The notes beneath the pieces were generated by a model. It had not been told where the DNA came from. It saw nothing but the letters and a program-made list of their open reading frames with translations, and did not search any database. Positions 18,823-27,445 of a stretch of DNA of 64,000 bases are shown piece by piece. The stretch is from assembly GCA_019119595.1 (NCBI GenBank), contig DWWS01000029.1:1-64000 (forward strand). The letters are read 5' to 3'. The DNA comes from Candidatus Eisenbergiella merdavium. Lineage in GTDB: Bacteria; Bacillota; Clostridia; Lachnospirales; Lachnospiraceae. The first letter of the stretch is position 1, and each line of letters starts with the position of its first letter. The position numbers were made by a program, and so were the translations under genes.

Positions 18823-18836
18823 GGAAAACGTTTTCC
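18823..18836. promoter_or_regulatory. LacI-family operator over the transcription start
   Basis: GGAAAACGTTTTCC, a perfect 14-bp palindrome with the central CG typical of LacI/GalR operators. It begins ten bases after the -10 box of the promoter that drives a LacI-family gene, so the repressor very likely controls itself and the glycogen phosphorylase behind it. Confidence 0.75.
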
Positions 18837-18903
18837 AACGGTTCCCATGCGTTTCCCGGATGCAGAAAACCGCCGGGACGGCGGTAAGGGAATGGAGGTA
18901 ACA

Positions 18904-19893
18904 ATGTCGTCCATAAAGGATGTTGCCCGGAGAGCCGGGGTGGCGATCTCCACGGTATCCAAGGTGCTCAACGGTTATCCGAACGTCAGTGAGGAAACAA
19001 GAGAGCGGGTGAACGAGGCCGTGAGAGAGCTGAATTTCACACCGAATCCGATCGCCTCCGCGCTGTCCTCGAAGAAGGCGGGAAGGGTGGCCCTTCTGAT
19101 CAATCTGGATACGAAAACGCAGACGGTCGATGAGATCAATATGCAGTATCTGTCCGGCGCCATCAACAGGGCGGTGGAAAAAAGACTGGATGTGAGAACC
19201 CTGTTTTTTTCCATGCTGAGGGACCGGAGCGCGGAGGAGATCGAGGATTATTTCCGCTCCCAGAGCATTGAAGGCGTGATCATCTACGGAATGGGAATGC
19301 AGGACGTGGTGCTTCAAAGGCTGATCGGGGAAAGGCGGTTTAAGATCGTTGTGGTGGACGCGCCGATCGTCAACGAAACCACATCCTCCATCCAGGTGAA
19401 TCATGAGCAGGCGCAGTATGAGGTAGCCAAAAGGACCGTTCTGGAAAACGGAGGGAAGAGCGTTCTCTATCTTTCCGGACGGGCGGACGGATATGTGACC
19501 GGAGAGAGGCTTTTGGGAATACAGCGGCTTGCGCGGGAAGAAAAGCTGTCCCTTCTGATAAAAAGAGGAGATTTCAGCGAAAAAAAGGCGAGAGAGCTGA
19601 CCTTTCAGTATGGATCGGATGCGGATGTGATCGTATGCGCGTCGGATCTGATGGCGATCGGAGCCATGCGGGCGCTGCAGGAGATGGACATTTTCAGGCC
19701 GGTCTGCGGCTTTGACGGCATCACGCTGATGGGCTACGCGGGCATGCAGATGTACACGGTGAAGCAGGATTTTTACCGGATCTCCCGGAAGGCGATGGAT
19801 GAGATGGGAAGGCTCCTGGAAGGAGGCGCAGGAAGGCGCGTGGTGCTGGACCATCAGATCATAAGAATGCAGTATCAGGATGTGATTTCCTGA
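18904..19893 (+). CDS. LacI-family repressor of glycogen phosphorylase operon
   Basis: Sugar-responsive DNA-binding repressor, about 329 aa. The N-terminal helix-turn-helix is IKDVARRAGVAISTVSKVLN, with the hinge at NPIASALSSKKAG. A ligand-binding domain fills the rest. ATG 18904 follows tggaggt and starts exactly at the family's conserved N-terminus; the frame is open further upstream but that part overlaps the promoter and operator. The downstream neighbour is an alpha-glucan phosphorylase 84 bp away with no terminator between. It probably answers to maltose/maltodextrin status, as MalR-type regulators do; the ligand is inferred. Confidence 0.93.
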   Translation: MSSIKDVARRAGVAISTVSKVLNGYPNVSEETRERVNEAVRELNFTPNPIASALSSKKAGRVALLINLDTKTQTVDEINMQYLSGAINRAVEKRLDVRTLFFSMLRDRSAEEIEDYFRSQSIEGVIIYGMGMQDVVLQRLIGERRFKIVVVDAPIVNETTSSIQVNHEQAQYEVAKRTVLENGGKSVLYLSGRADGYVTGERLLGIQRLAREEKLSLLIKRGDFSEKKARELTFQYGSDADVIVCASDLMAIGAMRALQEMDIFRPVCGFDGITLMGYAGMQMYTVKQDFYRISRKAMDEMGRLLEGGAGRRVVLDHQIIRMQYQDVIS

Positions 19894-19977
19894 GTTTTTA
19901 TCTGATTTCGGAGGCTGTGTCCGCGCGGTACGCACAGTCTCCCGGCGAAGGAAGCCGCGCAGAAACGGAGAACGAAA

Positions 19978-22287
19978 ATGACAGTTATGGACACTCTTCA
20001 GAGAGAGATCCTGGAAATGAAAATGGAACAGGAAATGATCAGCCTTGCTGAAAAGTCTTTCGGGAAAGGACTGGAGGAATGTACCGACCGGGAGCTTTAT
20101 CATGTGATCCTGAAGCTGGTCAAGGGCATGATGGAGGCGACGATCCCCATTGACGGGAAGAAGAAGGTTTACTATATTTCCGCGGAGTTTCTGATCGGAA
20201 AGCTCCTTTCCAACAACCTGATCAATCTGGGGATCTATGATAAGGTGGATTCTATTTTGAAGGCTCATGGGAAGGATATGGCGAGGATTGAGGACGCGGA
20301 GCCGGAGCCGTCTTTGGGCAACGGCGGGCTGGGAAGGCTGGCCGCCTGCTTCATGGATTCCATCGCAACGCTTGGACTTCCCGGAGAGGGAATCGGGCTG
20401 AATTATCATTTCGGCCTGTTTCATCAGAAATTCAGGGACGGACTGCAGACCGCCGAAAAGGACGCCTGGATCGAGCCGGAATCCTGGCTGACCAAGACGG
20501 GCACCACCTTCGACGTGTTTTTCGGAGATCATAAGGTGACCTCCCGTCTCTATGACGTGGATGTGATCGGCTATGACAGCGGCGTGAACAAGCTGCGCCT
20601 TTTTGATCTGGAAACGGTGGACGAGGGGCTGGTGAAGAAAGGGATCACCTTTGACAAGACGGCGGTGGATAAGAACCTGACCCTGTTCCTCTATCCGGAC
20701 GATTCCGATGAGGCGGGAAATCTGCTGCGCATCTATCAGCAGTATTTCATGGTGAGCAATGCGGCGCAGCTCATCCTGAAGGAGATGAAGGAAAAGCACA
20801 ACGACCTGCGCCATCTGGATGAGTTTGCGGTGATCCAGATCAATGACACTCATCCGTCCATGATCATTCCGGAGCTGATCCGGATCCTGGTGGAGGATAA
20901 GGCGTTTAGCATGGATGAGGCCATTGGCGTGGTGAGCCGTACCTGTGCCTATACCAATCATACCATTCTGGCGGAGGCGCTGGAGAAGTGGCCCCTTTCC
21001 TATCTGGAAAAGGCGGTGCCCCAGCTTGTGCCCATCATCCTGGAGCTGGACAGAAGGGTGAAGGAAAAGTACAGCGATCCGGCCGTGTACATCATCGATG
21101 AAAAGGACCGCGTCCACATGGCCCATATGGATATCCATTACGGCTTTTCCGTGAACGGCGTTGCGGCGATCCATACACAGATCCTGAAGGAAACGGAGCT
21201 GCATCCGTTCTATGAGATCTATCCGGAGAAATTCAACAACAAGACCAACGGCATTACCTTCCGCAGATGGCTCCTTTCCTGCAACAGGCCGCTGGCGGAG
21301 CTGATCACGGAGACCATCGGGGACGGCTTCCACAAGCACGCGCAGGAGCTGGAGAAGCTGCTGGAATTTCAGGACGATGAGGAATTCCTGGAGAAGCTCT
21401 GGCAGATCAAGAAGGAAAATAAGAGAAAGCTCGCCGCTTACATTCAGGAAAAGGAAGGCGTTTCCATTGATCCGGATTCCATTTTTGACATCCAGATCAA
21501 GCGGCTGCATGAGTACAAGCGCCAGCAGATGAACGCTCTGTATATCATCCACAAGTATCTGGAGATCCGTGCCGGAAAGAAGCCGTCCACGCCGATCACC
21601 TGCATTTTCGGAGCGAAGGCGGCGCCCGCCTATGTGATCGCGCAGGATATCATCCATCTGATCCTGGTGCTGCAGCAGATCGTCAACAACGATCCGCTGG
21701 TGAGCCCCTGGCTGAAGGTGGTGATGGTGGAAAACTATAACGTGAGCTATGCGCAGATGCTGATCCCCGCCTGCGATATTTCCGAGCAGATCTCCCTGGC
21801 CTCCAAGGAGGCGTCCGGAACGGGCAACATGAAGTTTATGGCGAACGGCGCGGTCACGCTGGGAACGGCGGACGGAGCGAACGTGGAGATCCATGATCTG
21901 GTGGGAGATGACAACATCTATATCTTCGGAAAGGATTCTGAGACGGTCATCGGGCATTACGCGAAAGCGGATTACGTTTCCAGAGAGCTTTATGAAAAGA
22001 GCCCCGTGATTCAAGAAGCGGTGGACTTCATCGTCGGAAAGGAAGCCCTTGCCTGCGGCCATAAGGAAAATCTGGAGCGGCTTCATAAGGAGCTCCTGAA
22101 CAAGGACTGGTTCATGACCCTTCTGGATCTGGAGGAATATATCGCGGTGAAGGACCGCATGCTGGAGGATTACAGAGACGAGGAAAAATGGAAGCGGATG
22201 ATGCTCACAAACATCGCAAAGTCCGGATTCTTTTCTTCCGACCGGACGATAAGGGAGTACAACGAGGATATCTGGAAGCTGTCCTGA
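19978..22287 (+). CDS. glgP: Glycogen/alpha-glucan phosphorylase
   Basis: Releases glucose 1-phosphate from alpha-1,4-glucans by phosphorolysis, with pyridoxal phosphate; 769 aa, cytoplasmic, GT35. Conserved segments include [33 protein letters not shown] and the PLP-lysine motif [14 protein letters not shown] (Lys at about 619). The long N-terminal regulatory extension of animal enzymes is absent. It is preceded by an imperfect hairpin (19910-19942) without a U tract, and is co-oriented with the upstream LacI repressor and the XpaC-TelA pair downstream. The nearby PPi-phosphofructokinase would use the product after isomerisation. Confidence 0.95.
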   Translation: MTVMDTLQREILEMKMEQEMISLAEKSFGKGLEECTDRELYHVILKLVKGMMEATIPIDGKKKVYYISAEFLIGKLLSNNLINLGIYDKVDSILKAHGKDMARIEDAEPEPSLGNGGLGRLAACFMDSIATLGLPGEGIGLNYHFGLFHQKFRDGLQTAEKDAWIEPESWLTKTGTTFDVFFGDHKVTSRLYDVDVIGYDSGVNKLRLFDLETVDEGLVKKGITFDKTAVDKNLTLFLYPDDSDEAGNLLRIYQQYFMVSNAAQLILKEMKEKHNDLRHLDEFAVIQINDTHPSMIIPELIRILVEDKAFSMDEAIGVVSRTCAYTNHTILAEALEKWPLSYLEKAVPQLVPIILELDRRVKEKYSDPAVYIIDEKDRVHMAHMDIHYGFSVNGVAAIHTQILKETELHPFYEIYPEKFNNKTNGITFRRWLLSCNRPLAELITETIGDGFHKHAQELEKLLEFQDDEEFLEKLWQIKKENKRKLAAYIQEKEGVSIDPDSIFDIQIKRLHEYKRQQMNALYIIHKYLEIRAGKKPSTPITCIFGAKAAPAYVIAQDIIHLILVLQQIVNNDPLVSPWLKVVMVENYNVSYAQMLIPACDISEQISLASKEASGTGNMKFMANGAVTLGTADGANVEIHDLVGDDNIYIFGKDSETVIGHYAKADYVSRELYEKSPVIQEAVDFIVGKEALACGHKENLERLHKELLNKDWFMTLLDLEEYIAVKDRMLEDYRDEEKWKRMMLTNIAKSGFFSSDRTIREYNEDIWKLS

Positions 22288-22314
22288 CGGACAGCAGGAA
22301 AAGGGTTGGGCAAA

Positions 22315-23691
22315 ATGGATTATCATGATTGGAGCGAGCTTGGCAGCGACATCCGCCGGATGGTGGACGATGCCGTCAATTCAGGGGATTTCCGGCGGCT
22401 GGATGAAAACATCCGCCGCACGGTGACGGACGGGCTGGAAAATCTGGGAGACAGCCTGAGAAAGGGCATGGAGAGCATTACGGGAGAAGGGCAGGGAAAG
22501 AGCGCGTCCTCCCAAAACGGTCCGGGCGGGCAGAACACAGGCGGATGGCGTGCGGATGGGCGCTCCCCCCGGGCAGGAAGGGAGGCAACGTCCCGGTCAA
22601 CGGGCCGAAACGGGCAGCCTCAGCCCACGGGATGGAACAGACAGCAGCGGCCCGCGGACGGGAACGGACAGCCGCAGTCTGCCGGCTGGAGCGCGCAGCC
22701 AGCGAGCCGGAAGACAGGCGTTTTTGGAAACCAGAGCCCGCTGTTTGCCAGGACCTTCGGCGCGCGGGCCGGTGGGATGGCGCTTCTTGCCGTGGGCTGT
22801 ACGGTGGCGGGGGGCAGTCTGATCGCGATTCTTATTTTTCTCATCATGTATTTTGCCGGTCTTGCGGGAACGGTCTTTTCCGTGATGGCAGGGATCCTTG
22901 CCGTTGCCTTCGCCGCTGCGCTTGTGGCTGTCGGGACAGGAAAGGGCTTTCTGGGAAAAGCGAAGCGGTTTGACCGGTATGTGGAGGCGCTGAAGGGGCG
23001 CACCTACTGCAGCATAGAGGAGCTTGCCGCGCATGTGGGAAAATCGCAGCGTTATGTGAAAAACGATCTGCAGAAAATGATATCCTCCCGCTGGTTCCGG
23101 CAGGGGCATCTGGATCGGAAGGAGACCTGTCTGATCGTAAGCGAGGAGACCTACAGACAGTATCAGGAAAGCGAGAAGCAGCTTGAGCTGCGCCGTAAGG
23201 AAGAGCAGGAGCGGGCGAAAAAGACCCGCGAGGAAAACGAAGGGCTGTCCGAGGAGGTCAGAAAAATGATGGAGGCCGGGAATGCCTACATCGAAAAGAT
23301 CAAGCGCAGCAACGACGCGATTCCGGGAGAGGAAATTTCCAATAAGATTTCCCGCATGCAGATCATCGTGGAGCGTATTTTTGAACGGGTAAGGGAGTAT
23401 CCGGACTGTGCGGACGAGCTTCGCAGGTTTATGGACTATTATCTGCCCACCACGGTGAAGCTGCTGGACGCCTATGAGGAGCTGGACAGACAGCCCGTGC
23501 AGGGGGAAAACATCCGCAACGGAAAGCTGGAGATCGAGAAAACGCTGGACACGCTGAACCTGGCCTTTGAAAAGCTGCTGGACAGCCTGTTTGAGGATAC
23601 GGCCTGGGACGTGGCGACGGATATTTCCGTCCTGCAGACCATGCTTGCGCAGGAAGGGCTGACGGAGCAGAAGCTGAAGGCGGACAAATAG
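22315..23691 (+). CDS. XpaC-family protein (5-bromo-4-chloroindolyl phosphate hydrolysis family)
   Basis: Membrane-anchored protein of about 458 aa, partner of the TelA-type protein downstream, as in Bacillus xpaC-yaaN. The N-terminal 60 residues are acidic-amphipathic (MDYHDWSELGSDIRRMVDDA). Residues 65-140 are low-complexity Gly/Pro/Gln/Trp-rich with short repeats such as NGQPQPTGW and NGQPQSAGW. Two hydrophobic segments follow (around 160-210), then a winged-helix-like stretch (SIEELAAHVGKSQRYVKNDL) and a long C-terminal helical domain. The phosphate-hydrolysis name comes from a colony phenotype and its biochemical role is not settled. TTG 22306 is an alternative start. It follows glgP by 27 bp. 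Confidence 0.75.
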   Translation: MDYHDWSELGSDIRRMVDDAVNSGDFRRLDENIRRTVTDGLENLGDSLRKGMESITGEGQGKSASSQNGPGGQNTGGWRADGRSPRAGREATSRSTGRNGQPQPTGWNRQQRPADGNGQPQSAGWSAQPASRKTGVFGNQSPLFARTFGARAGGMALLAVGCTVAGGSLIAILIFLIMYFAGLAGTVFSVMAGILAVAFAAALVAVGTGKGFLGKAKRFDRYVEALKGRTYCSIEELAAHVGKSQRYVKNDLQKMISSRWFRQGHLDRKETCLIVSEETYRQYQESEKQLELRRKEEQERAKKTREENEGLSEEVRKMMEAGNAYIEKIKRSNDAIPGEEISNKISRMQIIVERIFERVREYPDCADELRRFMDYYLPTTVKLLDAYEELDRQPVQGENIRNGKLEIEKTLDTLNLAFEKLLDSLFEDTAWDVATDISVLQTMLAQEGLTEQKLKADK

Positions 23692-23726
23692 AGAGGACGG
23701 CGTGAGCCTTCGGGCCGCGCGGGATA

Positions 23727-23759
23727 AAAGCGCGAAAGCGCTTTGGAATGGAGGAAAAT
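23727..23759 (+). repeat. SD-proximal hairpin leader (AAAGCGC type) of telA
   Basis: Stem AAAGCGC (23727-23733), loop GAAA, GCGCTTT (23738-23744), then TGGAATGGAGG as SD. Nearly the same hairpin-plus-SD module (AGCGCTAAAGCGCT, then TCGGAATGGAGG) stands before lon at 37117-37142, so it is a dispersed leader unit. Confidence 0.6.
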
Positions 23760-24905
23760 ATGAGCGATGCATTTAAAGATTTTTCCGCAATACCCACACC
23801 TACGCTGACTTTGGAGCCCGCGCTGGAGGAGGCGCCCGCGGCTCCCGCTCCGGCAGAGAAAGCCGAAGCGCAGGAATGGGACGACAGCATCCTGAGCGAC
23901 GAGGAACGGAGGATGGTGGATGAATTTTCCGGGCAGATCGACCTGAGAAATTCCAACCTGATCCTGCAGTATGGCGCCGGGGCGCAGAAAAAGATGGCGG
24001 ATTTCTCTGAGAAGGCGCTGGAAAGCGTGCAGACTCAGGATCTGGGCGAGGTGGGAGAGCTCCTTGGCAGCGTGGTGACGGAGCTGAAAAGCTTCGATGC
24101 GGAGGAGGAGCGCGGGATCCTCGGATTTTTCAAAAAGAGCGCGAATAAGATTACCGCGATGAAAGCGAAGTACGCCAAGGCAGAGGCGAATGTGAACCGG
24201 ATCTGCCAGGTATTGGAGGGACATCAGGTTCAGCTTATGAAGGATTCCGCCATGCTGGATAAAATGTACGAGCTGAACAAGACCTATTTCAAGGAGCTTT
24301 CCATGTATATCCTTGCGGGGAAAAAGAAGCTGCAGGAGGTGCGGGAGGGGGAGCTTAAACGCATTTCCCAGAGAGCGCAGACAAGCGGCCTTCCGGAGGA
24401 CGCACAGGAGGCAAGGGATCTGGACGCTATGTGCAACCGGTTTGAAAAGAAGCTTCACGATCTGGAGCTGACCCGCATGATCTCCATTCAGACGGCTCCT
24501 CAGATCCGTCTGGTGCAGAACAATGATACGATGATGGTGGAGAAGATCCAGTCCACGCTGGTGAACACCATCCCGCTCTGGAAAAGCCAGATGGTGCTGG
24601 CTCTCGGCGTGGAGCATTCCACTCAGGCCGCGGCCGCCCAGCGGCAGGTGACGGATATGACCAACGAGCTTCTGCGGAAAAACGCCGCAGCGCTAAAGAC
24701 TGCCACCATTGAGACCGCCAGGGAATCCGAACGCGGCATCGTGGATATGGAAACCCTGAAGGCCACCAACGAATCCCTGATCTCCACGCTGGACGAGGTG
24801 ATGCGCATCCAGCAGGAGGGCAGGCAGAAGCGCATGGAGGCAGAGGCGGAAATGGGCCGCATGGAGAACGAGCTGAAGGCGAAGCTGCTGCAGATCAGCG
24901 GCTGA
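23760..24905 (+). CDS. TelA-family toxic anion resistance protein
   Basis: Cytoplasmic helical protein of about 381 aa of the TelA/KlaA group, named for tellurite resistance in some members. Acidic N-terminus, then the characteristic long helices: RMVDEFSGQIDLRNSNLILQ, NKITAMKAKYAKAEANVNRI and the conserved ISIQTAPQIRLVQNNDTMMV. ATG 23760 follows ggagga with correct spacing; ATG 23748 lies inside the SD and is rejected. It is always paired with the XpaC-type gene in many Firmicutes, and here also sits downstream of glycogen phosphorylase. A cell-envelope or stress role is likelier than specific tellurite detoxification, but that is not shown by the sequence. Confidence 0.85.
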   Translation: MSDAFKDFSAIPTPTLTLEPALEEAPAAPAPAEKAEAQEWDDSILSDEERRMVDEFSGQIDLRNSNLILQYGAGAQKKMADFSEKALESVQTQDLGEVGELLGSVVTELKSFDAEEERGILGFFKKSANKITAMKAKYAKAEANVNRICQVLEGHQVQLMKDSAMLDKMYELNKTYFKELSMYILAGKKKLQEVREGELKRISQRAQTSGLPEDAQEARDLDAMCNRFEKKLHDLELTRMISIQTAPQIRLVQNNDTMMVEKIQSTLVNTIPLWKSQMVLALGVEHSTQAAAAQRQVTDMTNELLRKNAAALKTATIETARESERGIVDMETLKATNESLISTLDEVMRIQQEGRQKRMEAEAEMGRMENELKAKLLQISG

Positions 24906-24920
24906 AAAAGTTCGGCCGCT

Positions 24921-25030
24921 GACGCATGCTCAGCCCCGGCTGATGCGTCCTCAGCTTTGGGCTAAGCAGTCCTCAGCCAAAGCTGATGTGTTCTCAGCTA
25001 AAGCTGATATGTCCTCAGCTAAAGCTGAGG
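24921..25030. repeat. Five tandem palindromic units, 21-22 bp each, between convergent genes
   Basis: The motif CTCAG recurs at 24929, 24950, 24972, 24993 and 25014. Each unit is a small palindrome of type CTCAGCTAAAGCTGA. The first is enlarged by flanking GACGCAT (24921-24927) and ATGCGTC (24943-24949). The last (CCTCAGC, TAAA, GCTGAGG) is perfect and overlaps the 3' end of the CYTH gene. RNA from either strand would form consecutive hairpins, so the array may serve as a bidirectional transcript end. No long T tract accompanies it. Confidence 0.75.
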
Positions 25031-25464
25031 ACTGAATTGTGGTAGGCGGGATCCATGGTCACGTCGTCCAGAAACCAGTCGGGTGCCTGGAATTCCTGCG
25101 CGGCTTCCAGGCTGGGAAACTCCACCTCTGCGATGACGAGGGGCGCGAGGCTTCCGAGAAAGACGTCAAGCTCGATGGTGTAGGGACCGCAGGGAAGCAG
25201 ATAGCGGCGCTTGGTGATGACGCGCCCGTCCGCCTTTTGGATCAGATGCAGATAGGCCTCTTCGGTCAGCGGAAGGTTGTATTCCTCTCTGGCCAGGAGG
25301 CCTTTTCCTTTATAGGTAAGATAGAAGTCTTTTTCGTCCCCCTCAACCCTGCGTACTCGCACCACCGGGTCCCTGTTCAGATAGCCCTGCTCGATCAGAC
25401 GGACGGGATACTGCTCCAGGTTTTCCGGAAGCGTTTTTATTGTAAATTTTCGTTCAATCTCCAT
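25015..25464 (-). CDS. CYTH-domain protein (triphosphate tunnel metalloenzyme)
   Basis: Small cytoplasmic protein, 149 aa, of the CYTH family, which hydrolyses inorganic triphosphate or similar triphosphates and in other members makes cAMP. The N-terminal signature EIERK (Glu2, Glu4, Lys6) is intact. Basic and acidic tunnel strands follow: VVRVRRVEG, YLTYKGKG, YTIELDVF and VIAEVEF. The last codons fall in the palindromic repeat array. The leader on the minus strand carries a GCGC hairpin near 25535-25550 and the SD aggaaa. No neighbour suggests a pathway. Inorganic triphosphatase is the likeliest activity. Confidence 0.88.
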   Translation of the reverse strand: MEIERKFTIKTLPENLEQYPVRLIEQGYLNRDPVVRVRRVEGDEKDFYLTYKGKGLLAREEYNLPLTEEAYLHLIQKADGRVITKRRYLLPCGPYTIELDVFLGSLAPLVIAEVEFPSLEAAQEFQAPDWFLDDVTMDPAYHNSVLSFS

Positions 25465-25654
25465 TTCCTTTTTCCTTTCCTGTCAATAAATGGCGGCCGG
25501 CAGGCCGGCATCTCCGGTGACTTCCCGCCGAAGCGCTTTTGCGCGGAGGCACACGGAAAAACACGTATGCGCTTCTTTGCTGCAAGCCTATTATACCGCC
25601 GGGGGAAGGGGCTGTCATTCACATTTTTTTAATAAAAAACTACGCTTTTATTCA

Positions 25655-25683
25655 TTGGATGAAAAAGGGGATTCTGCTATAAT
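25655..25683 (+). promoter_or_regulatory. Promoter of the DJ-1 family gene
   Basis: TTGGAT (25655-25660), 17-bp spacer, TATAAT (25678-25683), about 80 bp before the start codon of the DJ-1 protein. Confidence 0.75.
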
Positions 25684-25762
25684 AAAAAAGACGGCGCGGC
25701 CGGTGCGGAAGCGCTCCGGCGGATGAGCCGTCTGAGAAATCAAGAGAAAAGAGGGTTCGCAT

Positions 25763-26314
25763 ATGAGCAGGATCGGTGTTTTTTTTGCAGAAGGGTATGA
25801 GGAGATTGAGGCCCTGACTGTGGTGGATCTCGCCAGGAGGGCGGGAATAGAGGTGCGCATGATCTCCGTTGAGGAGAAGGAGGAGGCAAAGGGATCCCAC
25901 GGCATCTGCGTGCGGATGGACGAAAGGCTTTCAGAGTCGGATTTTTCAAAGCTGGATATGCTGGTGCTTCCTGGCGGAAAGAAGGGAACGGAGGGGCTAG
26001 AGAGCTGCGGCGCGCTGATGGAGCGGCTGGATGCGTTCTATGAGGCCGGGAAGCCGGTGGCAGCGATCTGCGCGGCTCCAAGCATTTTCGGACACAGAGG
26101 ATATCTGAAGGGAAGACGGGCGACCTCCTATCCTTCCTTTGAGGATCAGCTTGCGGGCGCGCAGGTGACGCACGCTCCCGCCGAGACGGACGACAACGTG
26201 ATCACGGGCCGCGGAATGGGCTGCTCCATTCCCTTTGGGCTGGCGGTCGTGGAATACCTTTTGGGAAAAGAGGAGGCGGAGCGGATCGCGGAGTCCGTGG
26301 TCTATACCGGCTGA
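25763..26314 (+). CDS. DJ-1/PfpI family protein
   Basis: Cytoplasmic class-I glutamine-amidotransferase-like protein, 183 aa. The nucleophile elbow AAICAAPSIFG places the reactive cysteine at 103. The partner glutamate region GYEEIE (11-16) and the VLPGGKKGTEGL loop match the DJ-1/ThiJ/YajL subgroup, whose members act as protein/metabolite glycation repair enzymes or redox-stress proteins. The length is standard. It has its own promoter and may be co-transcribed with the CBS-domain gene 82 bp downstream. Confidence 0.92.
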   Translation: MSRIGVFFAEGYEEIEALTVVDLARRAGIEVRMISVEEKEEAKGSHGICVRMDERLSESDFSKLDMLVLPGGKKGTEGLESCGALMERLDAFYEAGKPVAAICAAPSIFGHRGYLKGRRATSYPSFEDQLAGAQVTHAPAETDDNVITGRGMGCSIPFGLAVVEYLLGKEEAERIAESVVYTG

Positions 26315-26396
26315 GGCGGAGCCCGGCTGCAGGCTGGACAGACGGCCTGGAGGAATGCATCAATGCATCAATAAAAAGAAAAACAGGGGTATGACG

Positions 26397-26822
26397 ATGA
26401 ATCTTTTATTTTTTCTGACGCCAAAGAGTGAAGTGGCGTATGTGGAGGAAAGCGATTCCCTGCGTCAGGTTCTTGAAAAAATGGAATATCATGGCTATAC
26501 CGCCGTCCCGCTGCTTTCTGCGGACGGCAGATATATAGGAACCATTACGGAAGGGGATGTGCTCTGGAAGCTGAAGAAGGATGGCTTTCCGGACATTCAT
26601 GAAATGGAAAGCATTTCCGTTATGCAGATCGTGCGGAAAAGGGACAACAAGGCGGTTCACGCGAACGTGGATATGGAGGGCCTTCTGGAGCGGGTCATGC
26701 GCCAGAATTTTGTTCCGGTGGTGGACGACGAAAGGATCTTCATCGGGATCGTGACCAGAAAGGACGTGATCCTGTATCTGATGAGGGAGCTTCAGAAGAG
26801 GCAGGAAAAGGAGAACGCCTGA
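26397..26822 (+). CDS. CBS-domain pair protein
   Basis: Stand-alone tandem CBS protein of about 141 aa, a cytoplasmic sensor module that usually binds adenine nucleotides. First CBS: SLRQVLEKMEYHGYTAVPLLS...GTITEGDVLW; second: LLERVMRQNFVPVVDDERIFIGIVTRKDVI. No other domain is attached, so its partner is unknown. Start choice is between ATG 26391 and ATG 26397; aacagggg is better spaced to the latter. A strong terminator shared with the convergent spore-protein gene ends the unit. Confidence 0.88.
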   Translation: MNLLFFLTPKSEVAYVEESDSLRQVLEKMEYHGYTAVPLLSADGRYIGTITEGDVLWKLKKDGFPDIHEMESISVMQIVRKRDNKAVHANVDMEGLLERVMRQNFVPVVDDERIFIGIVTRKDVILYLMRELQKRQEKENA

Positions 26823-26849
26823 GGCGGCTGCCCTGAAAACATAAAAAGA

Positions 26850-26878
26850 CCCGGCTGTTTTGACAGCCGGGCCCTTTT
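26850..26878. terminator. Bidirectional rho-independent terminator
   Basis: Perfect 9-bp stem CCCGGCTGT (26850-26858) and ACAGCCGGG (26863-26871), T-rich on the 3' side and A-rich on the 5' side (26844-26848). It can stop both the CBS gene and the convergent spore-protein gene. Confidence 0.88.
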
Positions 26879-26891
26879 TGCGAAAAAGCAG

Positions 26892-27095
26892 TTATTTCAT
26901 CTGCTCTTCCTGCTTCTTGATCATTCTGCGTACCATCTCACCGCCGATGGAACCGGCTTCTCTGGAAGTCAGATCGCCGTTATAGCCTTCCTTCAGGTTT
27001 ACACCCAGCTCGGAAGCAACCTCGGTCTTGAAACGGTCCATAGCAGCCTTCGCTTCAGGTACCTCAACTCTATTAGATCTGCTGGAACTTGCCAT
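26892..27095 (-). CDS. Alpha/beta-type small acid-soluble spore protein
   Basis: Spore DNA-coating protein of 67 aa that protects the chromosome in dormant spores. The conserved core NRVEVPEAKAAMDRFK, the germination-protease site region TEVASELGV and the C-terminal LTSREAGSIGGEMVRRM are all present. The reading frame is open further upstream, but the ATG at 27095 has a strong SD (GGAGGTG, 27104-27110) and gives the standard size. Transcription in the forespore under sigma-G is expected; I could not identify its promoter with confidence. This gene is the clearest sign that the organism forms spores. Confidence 0.96.
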   Translation of the reverse strand: MASSSRSNRVEVPEAKAAMDRFKTEVASELGVNLKEGYNGDLTSREAGSIGGEMVRRMIKKQEEQMK

Positions 27096-27347
27096 TTTGC
27101 ATTCACCTCCGTAAATTGTGATTCTTTTTCTCTTCGGCGGTTTGTCCGCCGGTTTGTCTGTAAGATAAGCGGGCGGCTCCAACCGTCCTGCCGTCCGCTT
27201 ATCCTGTGGGGGATCCCGGAGAGCGTATCGGCTTTTGCGTTTGTTTCCGTCGCTTATCTTGGTGTTATTATCTGCGTTTCCGGCCGCTTTATCCGCGCTT
27301 TTTCTGGAAATTTTTGTTACGTGGGAAACGGATGCGGAAGGTTTTGT

Positions 27348-27376
27348 TTGTGAATGAGAGGCAAACGTGGTACAAT
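27348..27376 (+). promoter_or_regulatory. Promoter of the glycosyltransferase fusion gene
   Basis: TTGTGA (27348-27353), 17-bp spacer, TACAAT (27371-27376). It lies about 70 bp before the GTG start chosen for the gene. Confidence 0.65.
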
Positions 27377-27445
27377 CCTTTTCGGGATTCAATGAAAAAG
27401 TGCGATTTCAATAAAAAAACGATCTATAAGAAGGAGCAGGCCGGA

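Noticed and set aside
18757-22326. 1189-codon open frame on the minus strand opposite the LacI and glgP genes
   Set aside because: It is the antisense shadow of two certain genes with strong family motifs; its translation is His/Arg/Leu-rich and has no recognisable domain.
23472-24617. Long minus-strand open frame opposite TelA
   Set aside because: It mirrors a well-supported + strand gene, lacks an SD and crosses the neighbouring gene end without logic.
24921-25030. CRISPR array
   Set aside because: The repeats are adjacent palindromes of about 21 bp with no unique spacers between them.
27096-27392. Longer form of the spore protein (166 aa)
   Set aside because: The family size is about 60-70 aa, and a perfect SD sits before the internal ATG at 27095.
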